Origin: Stentor roeselii
Lineage: Eukaryota > Ciliophora > Heterotrichea > Heterotrichida > Stentoridae
Length of the DNA stretch: 64,000 bases
Direction of reading: 5' to 3'
Assembly: GCA_006503475.1 (NCBI GenBank)
Contig: RSEH01000107.1
Span: forward strand, 85,385-149,384
Below, piece by piece: positions 43,804 to 52,574 of the stretch (positions within the stretch are counted from its first letter, which is position 1; every line of letters starts with the position of its first letter). The position numbers were made by a program, and so were the translations under genes. Below the pieces are notes generated by a model. The model had not been told where the DNA came from. It ran no database searches and saw only the letters and a list, made by a program, of their open reading frames with translations.

Positions 43804-46698
43804 ATGGCAACTAAGTCATCAAGACCGCAAGACCTGCAAGAAAAGTCGGAAGGTCCGCAAGTCCTTCTAAGCAAAAGTCACCTTTACATGGAAAACTACT
43901 CCGGCACACCAGCCAGTAACGATTTGATTGTGACTAACACAGGAACCTCAGCCGTTTTTTACGAATGGAAGAAGTACCCTCGTTCAGATTCAATAAAATC
44001 AAAGCGTCCAGACATTGTAACTCGTTTTTACTGCCACTATAGTAAAGGCATGCTTTTGCCGGGCGAATCAAAACGTTTTCTCTTCACATTTATTAGCAAA
44101 AAAGTAGGAATTTTCACGGAAGCTTGGGATTTGCATACTGATCCTCTTGTGGTTAAAGCTATTCCTCAGCTTATTCTCACTGGAAGGGCCTTTGAACCTG
44201 ATAAGATGATTGCTCAGAGATACTTCTTTGAGCAGGAATTCAATAAACGGATTGTCTTGCATACCGCTGAAGAAATTTTGACTGATGTGGTTAGAAGTGT
44301 CAGAACGCCCACTCCCCCTCCTCCTGACCTATCAAACTCAAAAGAATGCCAAGAGCAATTCGAATCCAAAAACCTCTCCGACCAAGTCTGGCACACCGAC
44401 GAGATAATCCTTCTTTTCCGTGAACTCGAGCAAGAAGTCCGTTCCCACCTTCCTCCATCCGACCAAACCGAAATTCAAGACCCTTGGGACTTAAAACTAG
44501 AAAACCTGCGAAAACTAATAAACAAACTTTCAAAGCCAGAACTTCGAGAAGACAAGCAAAAGCGACTGAATTTTTTAATAAAACTTTCAAAAGCCAAGCC
44601 CCCGACCCGTAGTTTATATTGGCCTGAAGCACGAAAAGTTTTAGTCGACTTGACAGAAGCAGTCCCTGGGATCTCCTCAGGGCTGAGAACAGAACTTGAC
44701 TTGGAAGACTACCGCTTCCGACTTCCTTGGGAACTGACTCAAGAAGAACTTGACAAAATCCAAAAGGAAAAAAACGACAAAGAAGCCGCAAGGGCAAAAC
44801 TCGCGAAAGGAAAAAAAGGGAAAACTGAAGATGATATCGGAAAAGATAGAGAAACTTATAAGGAAAAACTCTTTCAACTCACTAAACATTCACTTATCGA
44901 CCTTCTCTGTCGAGGAATAGATGAAGAAAGGTTCATCGTTCAATGGAACCATCTTGAAACCATACAAAAAACAAAAGACCTGCCGAAAGTTCTTCAAAAT
45001 ACAAATCGCCTTAATAAACACATGAAAAACTCTAATATTGCCAATTATGAACTTGCTAGAAATAAAATCGCGCCTTTAAATACAGTGAACTTGGGAAGTC
45101 TCTCAAGAAAATTCGGACTCGCCGATGCGGACCTGGAAGGGAAAAAAGTCATGATTCGAGTTAATTTTAATGTACCGCTCAGTGAAGAGGTTTGGGAAAC
45201 TGAAGAAGTCGACGTTCAGACTGACCCTGACCTTGAACCTATCATGGTGCATGAAAAGCACTGCTTGTTAAGGGAAGTCGTTGATTCTAGAGCTTTGATG
45301 GAAGTTGTACCGACTATTAGGTATTGTCTTGATCATCTTGCGAAATGTGTTGTTATTGTTGGAACTTTAGGACCAAATGTTGGAGAAATTAGAGAAGAAT
45401 TCAGTCTTATGCCTATTTTGAACTTCTTGCAAGAAGAACTTGATAATGAAATTCAGTTCTTTGAAGATGTTGATATTGATAACTTTGAGGAAAAAATTGA
45501 AGATTTACCGGAAAATTCGATTATTTTAATTGAAAATCTGGCTTTTCATCCTTGTGAAATTGGAATTTCAGCTAGTAGAGATGGGGTTGTTAAACATGTT
45601 GATCTTGATAAAATCAGGCAGTATCGAGAGAAATTATGCACTTACTGCGACATATTCATAAACGAAGCCTTTGACGACAAGCACATGAGAAACCTAGGAA
45701 ACGATTCCTGTTCAAACGTAAATCCAGGTTGTTCATCTTTAAACTTTCTAGAATGTGGCTGTGAAGGAGTAATGGGTTTAAAACTAGAAAAAGAGATAAA
45801 AGTTCTTTCAAGTACTTTTTTCGAGCCAGAACATCCATTCGTAGCAATGATTGGAGGAAACAGCCAAAGTAAACTAAGTCACCTTGACAAGCTCGTCATG
45901 TCTTACGCCTTTCTTGACGTAGTCGACGTTTTATTCATCGCAGGCGACTTAAGCCAAATAATCCAATCAGTCCAAAACGGCCATTCAGGTCACGATGCCC
46001 GACTTGACCGTTTTGTGAAGCTTTTCCTTAACCAGGTTCAAGAAAGCAAGAAAAAATTAATCCTTCCAGAAGATTTTATTTACAGTAAAGAACCTCTTGT
46101 CCCTTCAGAGTCTTCTTTTTCTTGGGGACACTTCGCAAGTCTTGTTGTTCCTGCTTCAAATGATGAGATTTCTGCGGAAAACTTGAAAATTGTTGGATTT
46201 GGTGAAAAAACTCGTGAAAAACTTGAAGTTCTTCTTGGACAGTCAAGAAGGTTCTTCTGGTGTGGAAGTCTTGACCTTCATTTTTCTGATAGAAGTGAAA
46301 TTGTGCCTTTGAATAAAACTGCTGTTGAATTTTTCAAGGCACATAAAGAGACTAAAGAACTTTTTGTTACTATTCAAGATGTTGAAAGTTCACTTCTACC
46401 TTTTTTTGAAAAGGAAGAAGGAAGAAGTCCTGAGAAAATCGAGGAAAATGAAGGGTTTGAAGAAGAGGAACAGTCGAAAAGTGAAGAAAGTGCACAGGGT
46501 GAGTCCATGATTGTTCCTGCGGATAATTCACCGGAAGAGAACTTGGAGAAGTTCTTTAGTAACAGGCTTGGGTTGTATCAGTTTGTTGTTGATATCTTGC
46601 AGGCGAAGAAGGTTAGACCGGTTGAGTTGATTAAAGAACATCCTCCTCCTAAGCCTAAGTCGGTGGAAGAAGACACCAGTTATTTAGAAATAATCTGA
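43804..46698 (+). CDS. MYCBPAP-like axonemal protein fused to a degenerate phosphoglycerate kinase
   Basis: A 964-residue fusion. Residues about 20-430 match MYCBP-associated protein (the FAP147-type component of the ciliary central apparatus): NDLIVTNTGTSAVFYEWKK, LLPGESKRFLFTF and VGIFTEAWDLHTDP. Residues about 436-875 follow phosphoglycerate kinase: LEGKKVMIRVNFNVPL (447-459), VVPTIRYCLDHLAKCVVIVG, GTLGPN (520-525) where PGK has SHLGRP, IENLAFHP (577-584) for LENLRFH, IFINEAFDDKHMRN, and MIGGNSQSKLSHLDKL (682-697) for LGGAKVSDKI. Substrate Arg residues and the terminal GGGDS loop are missing, so it is probably not an active enzyme. An acidic tail follows. It starts 89 bp after the channel gene. 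Confidence 0.88.
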   Translation: MATKSSRPQDLQEKSEGPQVLLSKSHLYMENYSGTPASNDLIVTNTGTSAVFYEWKKYPRSDSIKSKRPDIVTRFYCHYSKGMLLPGESKRFLFTFISKKVGIFTEAWDLHTDPLVVKAIPQLILTGRAFEPDKMIAQRYFFEQEFNKRIVLHTAEEILTDVVRSVRTPTPPPPDLSNSKECQEQFESKNLSDQVWHTDEIILLFRELEQEVRSHLPPSDQTEIQDPWDLKLENLRKLINKLSKPELREDKQKRLNFLIKLSKAKPPTRSLYWPEARKVLVDLTEAVPGISSGLRTELDLEDYRFRLPWELTQEELDKIQKEKNDKEAARAKLAKGKKGKTEDDIGKDRETYKEKLFQLTKHSLIDLLCRGIDEERFIVQWNHLETIQKTKDLPKVLQNTNRLNKHMKNSNIANYELARNKIAPLNTVNLGSLSRKFGLADADLEGKKVMIRVNFNVPLSEEVWETEEVDVQTDPDLEPIMVHEKHCLLREVVDSRALMEVVPTIRYCLDHLAKCVVIVGTLGPNVGEIREEFSLMPILNFLQEELDNEIQFFEDVDIDNFEEKIEDLPENSIILIENLAFHPCEIGISASRDGVVKHVDLDKIRQYREKLCTYCDIFINEAFDDKHMRNLGNDSCSNVNPGCSSLNFLECGCEGVMGLKLEKEIKVLSSTFFEPEHPFVAMIGGNSQSKLSHLDKLVMSYAFLDVVDVLFIAGDLSQIIQSVQNGHSGHDARLDRFVKLFLNQVQESKKKLILPEDFIYSKEPLVPSESSFSWGHFASLVVPASNDEISAENLKIVGFGEKTREKLEVLLGQSRRFFWCGSLDLHFSDRSEIVPLNKTAVEFFKAHKETKELFVTIQDVESSLLPFFEKEEGRSPEKIEENEGFEEEEQSKSEESAQGESMIVPADNSPEENLEKFFSNRLGLYQFVVDILQAKKVRPVELIKEHPPPKPKSVEEDTSYLEII

Positions 46699-47101
46699 AC
46701 TATTAAGGTAGTTATTGTGAAAATATTATAAGTGTTTATTCGATTTCTTTTGAAAAGTGAATTTTTGGGTTTTGATTAGGTTTTTTTTGTTTTGATTGTC
46801 GTTTCTTATTGAAAAGATGAATTTTTCCGGATTTGATTTGTTTCTTTTAAGCTTTTATGGTTTTTTGATTAAGGTCAACACATGAATTTTTCATTCGAGG
46901 ACTTTATGTAGATTAGTGTAGGCATTTGATGATTTTTAGACCTTTATAGGCTTGAAACTCCTCAAAACACTCAAACCCCCATCTGAACCCAAATCCAAAA
47001 AAACTATCCCTCTTCTTTAAAATCTCGTAAAATATTGGTTAAAAAGTATCCATATCTACTATTTCCCAGTATAAATAATCACGTCAAAAATTTTTTCATA
47101 A
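46699..47101. other. intergenic; H2A promoter side
   Basis: 46699-46930 is G/T-rich (3' flank of the fusion gene); 46940-47101 is A/C-rich and G-poor before the H2A start, with ATAAATAATCACGT shortly upstream. No gene or repeat is seen. Confidence 0.65.
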
Positions 47102-47503
47102 ATGTCAGGCAAAGGAAAAGGAGCAAGAGGAAAAGCAGCAAGTGCAACAAAGACTTCCAGGTCTCAAAAGGCCGGTCTTCAGTTCCCAGTAGGTAGAATA
47201 TCAAGATTCATGAAACAAGGAAAATATGCTGAAAGAATCGGAGCCGGTGCCCCAGTCTACCTGGCGGCTGTCTTAGAATATCTCGCCGCTGAAGTCTTGG
47301 AACTCGCTGGAAACGCTGCCAAAGACTATAAAAAGACCAGGATTGTCCCCAGACATATCCAACTCGCTGTTAGAAACGATGAGGAACTCAATAAACTCAT
47401 GGCTAATACCACTATCGCTAGTGCTGGTGTCACTCCATTCATTCATAGTGCTTTGTTACCTGATGGAGTTAAGGAGAAAGACGATAATGCTCAAGATCTC
47501 TAA
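47102..47503 (+). CDS. histone H2A
   Basis: Core histone packaging nuclear DNA as an H2A-H2B dimer. The 133-residue product starts [20 protein letters not shown] and has the canonical blocks [60 protein letters not shown] and [18 protein letters not shown], then [17 protein letters not shown]. It is the canonical type: it has the full acidic patch and no macro or Z-type changes. The tail ends [10 protein letters not shown] and lacks the SQ-acidic-hydrophobic motif of H2A.X. Start is the ATG after CATAA; there is no intron. No H2B partner lies next to it, unlike in many genomes. No histone stem-loop was seen in the 3' flank. Confidence 0.98.
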   Translation: MSGKGKGARGKAASATKTSRSQKAGLQFPVGRISRFMKQGKYAERIGAGAPVYLAAVLEYLAAEVLELAGNAAKDYKKTRIVPRHIQLAVRNDEELNKLMANTTIASAGVTPFIHSALLPDGVKEKDDNAQDL

Positions 47504-47951
47504 AATTAATTCAAGATAAGTAATTTTTCTTCTTTTGAAATGTTTTTTAAGGATGGGTTTTGGGGTTTTTTTGGTGGAAGTGATTATGGATTGATGGCTT
47601 GTTGGGAGAATAAAGGATAGGAAGGTGTTGATTGAAGGATTTTTTAGTTTGGGGTAAAAGTTGAGTGATTCTTTATTCATAATTTTAACACTTGTAAAAT
47701 CCACGAAAAAAGGAGTAGGAAGGTGTTATTGAAGGATTTTTGATGAAGGGTTAAAAGTTGAGTGATTCTTTATTCATAATTTTACCCCTTTTAAAATCCT
47801 CATAAAAATCTGTTGATTTTACCTAACATGAAATAAAAATCTTCTTAAACATCACTAAAACCATGCAAACTCCTCATTCTCTCTAAAATAATCCTTCTTT
47901 CCAAAAAAAACTACTCAAAAAAGATTTTTCCCTCAGTTGTACAATTAGAAA
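47504..47951. other. intergenic with a tandem duplication
   Basis: G/T-rich after H2A, then the two-copy repeat at 47620-47805, then an A/C-rich stretch before the BTB gene. No gene is seen. Confidence 0.65.
47620..47805. repeat. imperfect tandem duplication, about 98-bp spacing, two copies
   Basis: Copies begin at 47620 and 47718 with GGAAGGTGTT, share ATTGAAGGATTTTT and then AAAAGTTGAGTGATTCTTTA followed by TTCATAATTTTA, and end in TAAAATCC. The second copy lacks several bases of the first. Non-coding. Confidence 0.85.
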
Positions 47952-48671
47952 ATGGAAAATCCTGAGAACAGCGATCGAAAAATCGAGGTAATAATCCGCT
48001 GTATCCATCCAAACCTAAATTGGACACCACAAGAAGGTCCAGACTACAGTACTTTCTACCCAGCCATGACCACCCTAGTCGAAGATTTTCGTGCAAGAGT
48101 CCAAAGCAAGATCCTATTCAGGTCAGCTTTTTTCAAAGCAATCCTCGAAAAAGACATTCAAGTCTTTTCAAAAGGAAAAGCAATAGAAGTAAAGCTGACA
48201 TCTCGAAAGCATCAAGTAAGTGTTGAGTCAATGTTGATGTGTTTAGACTACCTCGACCACCTGAGTCTTTTCGAAATCGACATTCACAGAAAAAACATGC
48301 TGGCTTTACTTGTCACTGCAAATTTCTTGAAAATTGAACAACTTGAGAATTATTTTGCCGATTTTGTGGGGAATAATTTAAAGTCTAAGCATGTTATTGA
48401 TATTGCGAATATTGCAAGTCAGATTAAAAATTTTAGATTGTTGGACAAGGCTTATGTGTAATAAACAGGCAGATTTATTAGAATGATTATTTTTTCTAGA
48501 TTTGATCAGATGAAATTGCCTGATACTATGCGGGATGATAAGGATTTAGTGTTTAATCCTCCGTTTATGGAGTATACGAAGACTGGATCTAAGGTTAACT
48601 TAGAGATTTTTGCTCATAAAGCTGATGAAATTCAAGCACAACGACGGATTTTTCATGTGAGGGATATTTAG
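47952..48671 (+). CDS. BTB/POZ-like protein, one 15-nt intron
   Basis: Two exons join across 48458-48472 to 234 residues. The pattern of residues about 55-165 resembles a BTB fold running into a BACK-like helix pair: LFRSAFFKAILEKD (the S-x-F-F-x-A step), KAIEVKLTSRK, SVESMLMCLDYLDHLS (for the 'fe-LL-yiYt' helix), NMLALLVTANFLKIEQLENY (for 'll-AA-lqi-L'), FADFVGNNL and VIDIANIAS. BTB proteins dimerise and often act as Cul3 adaptors. The N-terminal strand that swaps in dimers is not obvious. Exon 2 adds a Met/Asp-rich tail with no motif. Start is the ATG at 47952; stop is TAG. Confidence 0.7.
48458..48472 (+). other. 15-nt spliceosomal intron
   Basis: GTAATAAACAGGCAG follows TATGT and contains the premature TAATAA. 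Removal joins AYV to FIRMIIFSRF in frame with the downstream 62-codon piece. Its 3' half is less A/T-rich than the other four introns. Confidence 0.75.
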
Positions 48672-48746
48672 GAGGTTACAAATCAATATAATATGATGTG
48701 AAAAGTATTTAGGAGAATTGAAAGAACACGTGCTGAAGAAAGTATT

Positions 48747-49343
48747 ATGGGTAATGACTACCCTCACACCTACCGTTTAATCCGAGAACACGATTCAGTA
48801 AGTCTCTTATACGCTGAAAGATGGAGCGATTCAGGAAACTTCACAATCTGCCGAAGTCAAAGCCACGCATTTTCAGACGAATACGTCGGTGTGATAACAA
48901 ACAACTTCTTAGGCCACGAGTTTAAAATCTACGATCACGGTGTAGAAGAAAAGTTATTCAAAAAGCTTCCAACAGGATTTATAAAAAATCGTGAACAAAA
49001 AATGCACATCAAGTTCGAAACAAACATCTTAGGAGAGAATCCCCGAACTTTAAACGTAAACCTGGTCCATGAAGAGACAAAAGAAAGTTTTAAACTAAAG
49101 AACCTTCCTCCGAAGTGGAATCAAAGGACTGAGTGTTACACCCTGAACTTCTATGGAAGGGTCTCAAGAGCTAGTGCGAAGAATTTTCAACTTGTGACTC
49201 CAGGTGACTCAGAAACTGTTTATTTGCTATTTGGAAAGATTGGAACTGAAAGCTTTCATTTGGACTACCGCGCGCCTTTGACGATGTTTCAGGCTTTTTG
49301 CATTGCTTTGTCAAGCCTTGCGAGAAAAAGAGTTGTTTCGTAG
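48747..49343 (+). CDS. minimal Tubby-domain protein
   Basis: Tubby domains bind phosphoinositides and, in TULP proteins, deliver membrane cargo into cilia. The 198-residue product is little more than the domain: YVGVITNNFLGHEFKIYDHG, KFETNILGENPRTLNVNL, LKNLPPKWNQRTECYTLNFY, GRVSRASAKNFQLV, then LLFGKIG, FHLDYRAPLTMFQAF and the closing IALSSLARK. The family's long N-terminal extension with the IFT-binding helix is absent. The start MGNDYPHTY could be N-myristoylated, which would replace the usual membrane contact. It starts at the ATG at 48747; the stop is TAG, 20 bp from the stop of the convergent phospholipase D. Confidence 0.93.
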   Translation: MGNDYPHTYRLIREHDSVSLLYAERWSDSGNFTICRSQSHAFSDEYVGVITNNFLGHEFKIYDHGVEEKLFKKLPTGFIKNREQKMHIKFETNILGENPRTLNVNLVHEETKESFKLKNLPPKWNQRTECYTLNFYGRVSRASAKNFQLVTPGDSETVYLLFGKIGTESFHLDYRAPLTMFQAFCIALSSLARKRVVS

Positions 49344-49363
49344 TTAGGATGTATGAAGTTATA

Positions 49364-52318
49364 TTAAACAAAGCTTTCGTCTGGGATGTAGTATTCTTTG
49401 CTGAATATCTTTAAACGTAGGTCTTCGAAACAAAGGAATTCTAAAGGAAAATCAACGATAAAACCTCGGATCTCGTTTTTTTTTCTTGAGTATTCGTGAA
49501 GATTTGATTCTTGTTGGAAAGTTTCGATTTCTCGAAGATGTTTCACGTCGTTGTCTGGAATGCATCGGAAGATTTCTTTGAAGATCTCGGTGTTGTTGCT
49601 GGCTGTTGATTTTAAGTAGTTTTCGAACTCGGGGGATAGAGGGTCTTTTAGGATTGATTCGTCACTTGTGCCTAGGATTTCTTTAAAGATGTTGGTCCTT
49701 AACGTAAAAGCAAATTTCGAAACAGTAACATTATTCCCCCCAAGAACACTCATAATTTTTTCATTATCTTTAACAACCATAGCAATTTCCGAATCATGAT
49801 ATCCAAGTAAACTCCTATCATTAATATTTGCACTTCCCACAAGTACAGTAGTATCATCAATAATCATAAGTTTACTATGAACATAAACAATTTCAGTGAC
49901 AGGTTTCTCATTAATAACTCCATGAGTACGAAGTCCATAAAACTGAATATAATCCAAAGGATGAGACACATTCGCATCCTCATAAAGTTTATTAAACACA
50001 GAAGTCCTTCCTTTCGAAATCGTCTCATAAAGCCAATGAAGTTGAACTCGAAGTACAGAAGCTGAATTATCATCAATAGCGCCAGTGAAACCTGGAAGAA
50101 GTGGAAGAACAACGATTACTTTAAACTTTTCTTTTTCAGCTGCAGCGATTTTTATTCTTCTGACAATGGCTTCTGCAATTTGATTTTTGACGAGACTTCC
50201 AGCAGTGCCTGAGACAAAAAACTGGTTTTCGATGTAAATGAAGTGGTTGGACTCGTCGATTAGGTGAAGGTAGGCGTCGTATATTGAACTTTCCGTTTCG
50301 TCTACTCCTAGTGACCAGGTTGATGCACTTCGAATCACTTGGCAGTCACATTTTCCTCTTTCGCCTGGATCTTTTAAGTTGGGCATTAAAAGGTTCTTGT
50401 TGAATGCTTCGTCACCTTCTTCGAGGTCGGCTTCTAAAGCGACTTTCATTTTTGTCTCTTCTTCGGTTTCTAACTTTTCCCGTTTTAATCTGGATTGCCA
50501 GTCTCTTGGCTGCGTCATTGATCTTCGACCGATTAAACCTTTGTTGCTATCCAAACTATTCGTATCAGAGTCCATCTGAACACTGGCATTCCGAAATTCA
50601 CGTCGAACCCTCTCAGGAGCTTGTTCAATATGAATAGCTTTATTTTCATCATATTTTTTCGGTGAAGCTTCCTCAACCTTCAAAACCAGATCTTCAATAT
50701 GAATCCTTCCAGAAGCTTCAGTATCTCCTCTTTTAACTTTATTCTTCGAATTAACTTGAGACATGCTTCTTCTCGTCAAGTTCAACGCAGAGGACCTTGA
50801 CAAATTAACATCATCAGATTCAATGCAAAGGGGATGTCCTCCAGTTGGTTCTAAAATAATTTTATTCTTGTGATAGTTACTCGTGATGTCAGTCATCACA
50901 TGATTCCACAACTCGATGAAGTGAAGAGCCACGTCTGAGGCCACCTTTCCGACTGCCTTTATTCCTACGTCGTGCCATGGCATTCGAGGCTGCTCGTGTC
51001 GGTCGAGACTGTCAGCTGTGTAGTTTTCTACGTTTGAGAAATCTGCGATTCGCACGTTTGAGTAGTCGATTCCATTCCAGAAAAATGGAGACTCTTCGTC
51101 TGACAGGCGGTGCTCACTTGTATCCATTCTACCGAAACAAAGGTCTAGACCTCCGATGAAAGCGATTTCTTGGTCTATGCAGATTATTTTCTCGTGATGA
51201 CTCCATAAAAACTCTCCACCTGCTACTGATCTATGAGGATGTCTAATAACCTTAATATTTTCATGTCTATTTTTCAGTGTCTTCTCAGTATGCAGACTAT
51301 TAAGTGTCAAAGCAAAACTAACTTCTTTATAAACATGCACATAAACCGCAACCCCCCTATCAGCAAGATTCCCTAAAACTTCCACAACCTGAGACCCAGG
51401 AAACCTAATCGAAGGTCTTTTCAAGAAAAGTTCAGGACTAAGCCACCAGTCACTAATAAAAACCTCTCTCTTCGCCGCTAGTAGTGAATCATAAACTTCA
51501 TTAAAATAATTCAATCCATCAACAAACCAGTTGACTTTATTGCAATATCTCATAGGAAAAGAAGAGTTATATCTAAATTCCTCATCAGCCCATTCAGAGA
51601 TTCCTTTTGCATCTTGAATTTCTTTATACCACTCTTCCATTTTAAACTGACTTCCAGCGCGAAAGTAAAATTTTCTATTCTGAGTGATAATAAGTATACC
51701 ATCAGGGTACCCAGTGTCTTGAGTTCCTTTAAGTACTTCAAATTTTCCTTTAAATATCAGAACTTCATGAAGACTAGTTTTCGTGTGATTTGTGAGATAC
51801 CCGACCATGTTCTCTCTTACAATCAGCCATCGTTTTTGAAGTCTTTTACAATGTTTAGTGCAGTTAAAACACCTTTGCTCGTTTCCTACTCGGCCTCCAG
51901 TTCTTTTATTCACGTAGCCCTCCTTGCGTTTTCGGTCTGTGTCTTTGAAACTCAAGGCACTCACTTCTATGAACTCCAGGTACTCTGGAAGACTGGAAAT
52001 TTCAGGGTTTGATGAAAGACTTTGAAGGTATCTTGAAAGGATTCGCAGTTGTTCTTCACTTTGAACTGATTTTAATTGGTTTGGATGGGGAAAAGGCTCG
52101 AAATAGCCAAGGTTTCCTTTTGATTGGGCTCTTGAAAGGTTTTGGTTTAACTCTTCAAATTCTTCGAAGGATCTTGTGATGTGCCAGATGTATTTACCTG
52201 GAGATGTTATTGAAATGATGAAAGTGAATAGTTTGTTTTCGATTGTGTCTAGTTTTTGCTTTGTTTGGATCGGACGAAATGAATGATCTTCTATTGTTGG
52301 GTCGATTTTGAAGTTCAT
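49364..52318 (-). CDS. PLD: phospholipase D with PX and PH domains
   Basis: Hydrolyses phosphatidylcholine to phosphatidic acid at endomembranes or the plasma membrane. The 984-residue protein has a PX-like domain (about 28-120), a PH domain (about 132-242, with a Cys/Lys-rich entry CFNCTKHCKRLQKRWLIV), and two HKD half-sites: HEKIICID (His375, Lys377, Asp382) after GGEFLWSH, and YVHSKLMIID (His814, Lys816, Asp821). Between them a 250-residue charged, Ser-rich linker replaces the usual loop of PLD1. GSANINDRSLLG follows the second HKD. Both catalytic sites are intact. Start is MNFKIDPTIED at 52318; it ends in TAA or TGA-rich DNA at 49364. Decayed copies of its 5' third occur at 57420 and 62430. 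Confidence 0.95.
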   Translation of the reverse strand: MNFKIDPTIEDHSFRPIQTKQKLDTIENKLFTFIISITSPGKYIWHITRSFEEFEELNQNLSRAQSKGNLGYFEPFPHPNQLKSVQSEEQLRILSRYLQSLSSNPEISSLPEYLEFIEVSALSFKDTDRKRKEGYVNKRTGGRVGNEQRCFNCTKHCKRLQKRWLIVRENMVGYLTNHTKTSLHEVLIFKGKFEVLKGTQDTGYPDGILIITQNRKFYFRAGSQFKMEEWYKEIQDAKGISEWADEEFRYNSSFPMRYCNKVNWFVDGLNYFNEVYDSLLAAKREVFISDWWLSPELFLKRPSIRFPGSQVVEVLGNLADRGVAVYVHVYKEVSFALTLNSLHTEKTLKNRHENIKVIRHPHRSVAGGEFLWSHHEKIICIDQEIAFIGGLDLCFGRMDTSEHRLSDEESPFFWNGIDYSNVRIADFSNVENYTADSLDRHEQPRMPWHDVGIKAVGKVASDVALHFIELWNHVMTDITSNYHKNKIILEPTGGHPLCIESDDVNLSRSSALNLTRRSMSQVNSKNKVKRGDTEASGRIHIEDLVLKVEEASPKKYDENKAIHIEQAPERVRREFRNASVQMDSDTNSLDSNKGLIGRRSMTQPRDWQSRLKREKLETEEETKMKVALEADLEEGDEAFNKNLLMPNLKDPGERGKCDCQVIRSASTWSLGVDETESSIYDAYLHLIDESNHFIYIENQFFVSGTAGSLVKNQIAEAIVRRIKIAAAEKEKFKVIVVLPLLPGFTGAIDDNSASVLRVQLHWLYETISKGRTSVFNKLYEDANVSHPLDYIQFYGLRTHGVINEKPVTEIVYVHSKLMIIDDTTVLVGSANINDRSLLGYHDSEIAMVVKDNEKIMSVLGGNNVTVSKFAFTLRTNIFKEILGTSDESILKDPLSPEFENYLKSTASNNTEIFKEIFRCIPDNDVKHLREIETFQQESNLHEYSRKKNEIRGFIVDFPLEFLCFEDLRLKIFSKEYYIPDESFV

Positions 52319-52574
52319 TTTAGTTGGATTATTGAGGATTGTTTATTTTTGATTATTGTGGGGTTAGTTTTTTTGGGTTTGGGATTTTAGGGTTATGATA
52401 AGGTTTGATGTAAATTCAAAGTTTTAAGCCGATGATTTTGGGAGATTTTTTGAATATCAGGATGTTGTTTAAATAATATTGTAATGCATATTATATATTT
52501 AAGCGATAAATATCAGCTTTAAATCTGCTCTAGAGTCCTTTTTGAGATTTCTTTCTAATAATTATCTAACTATT

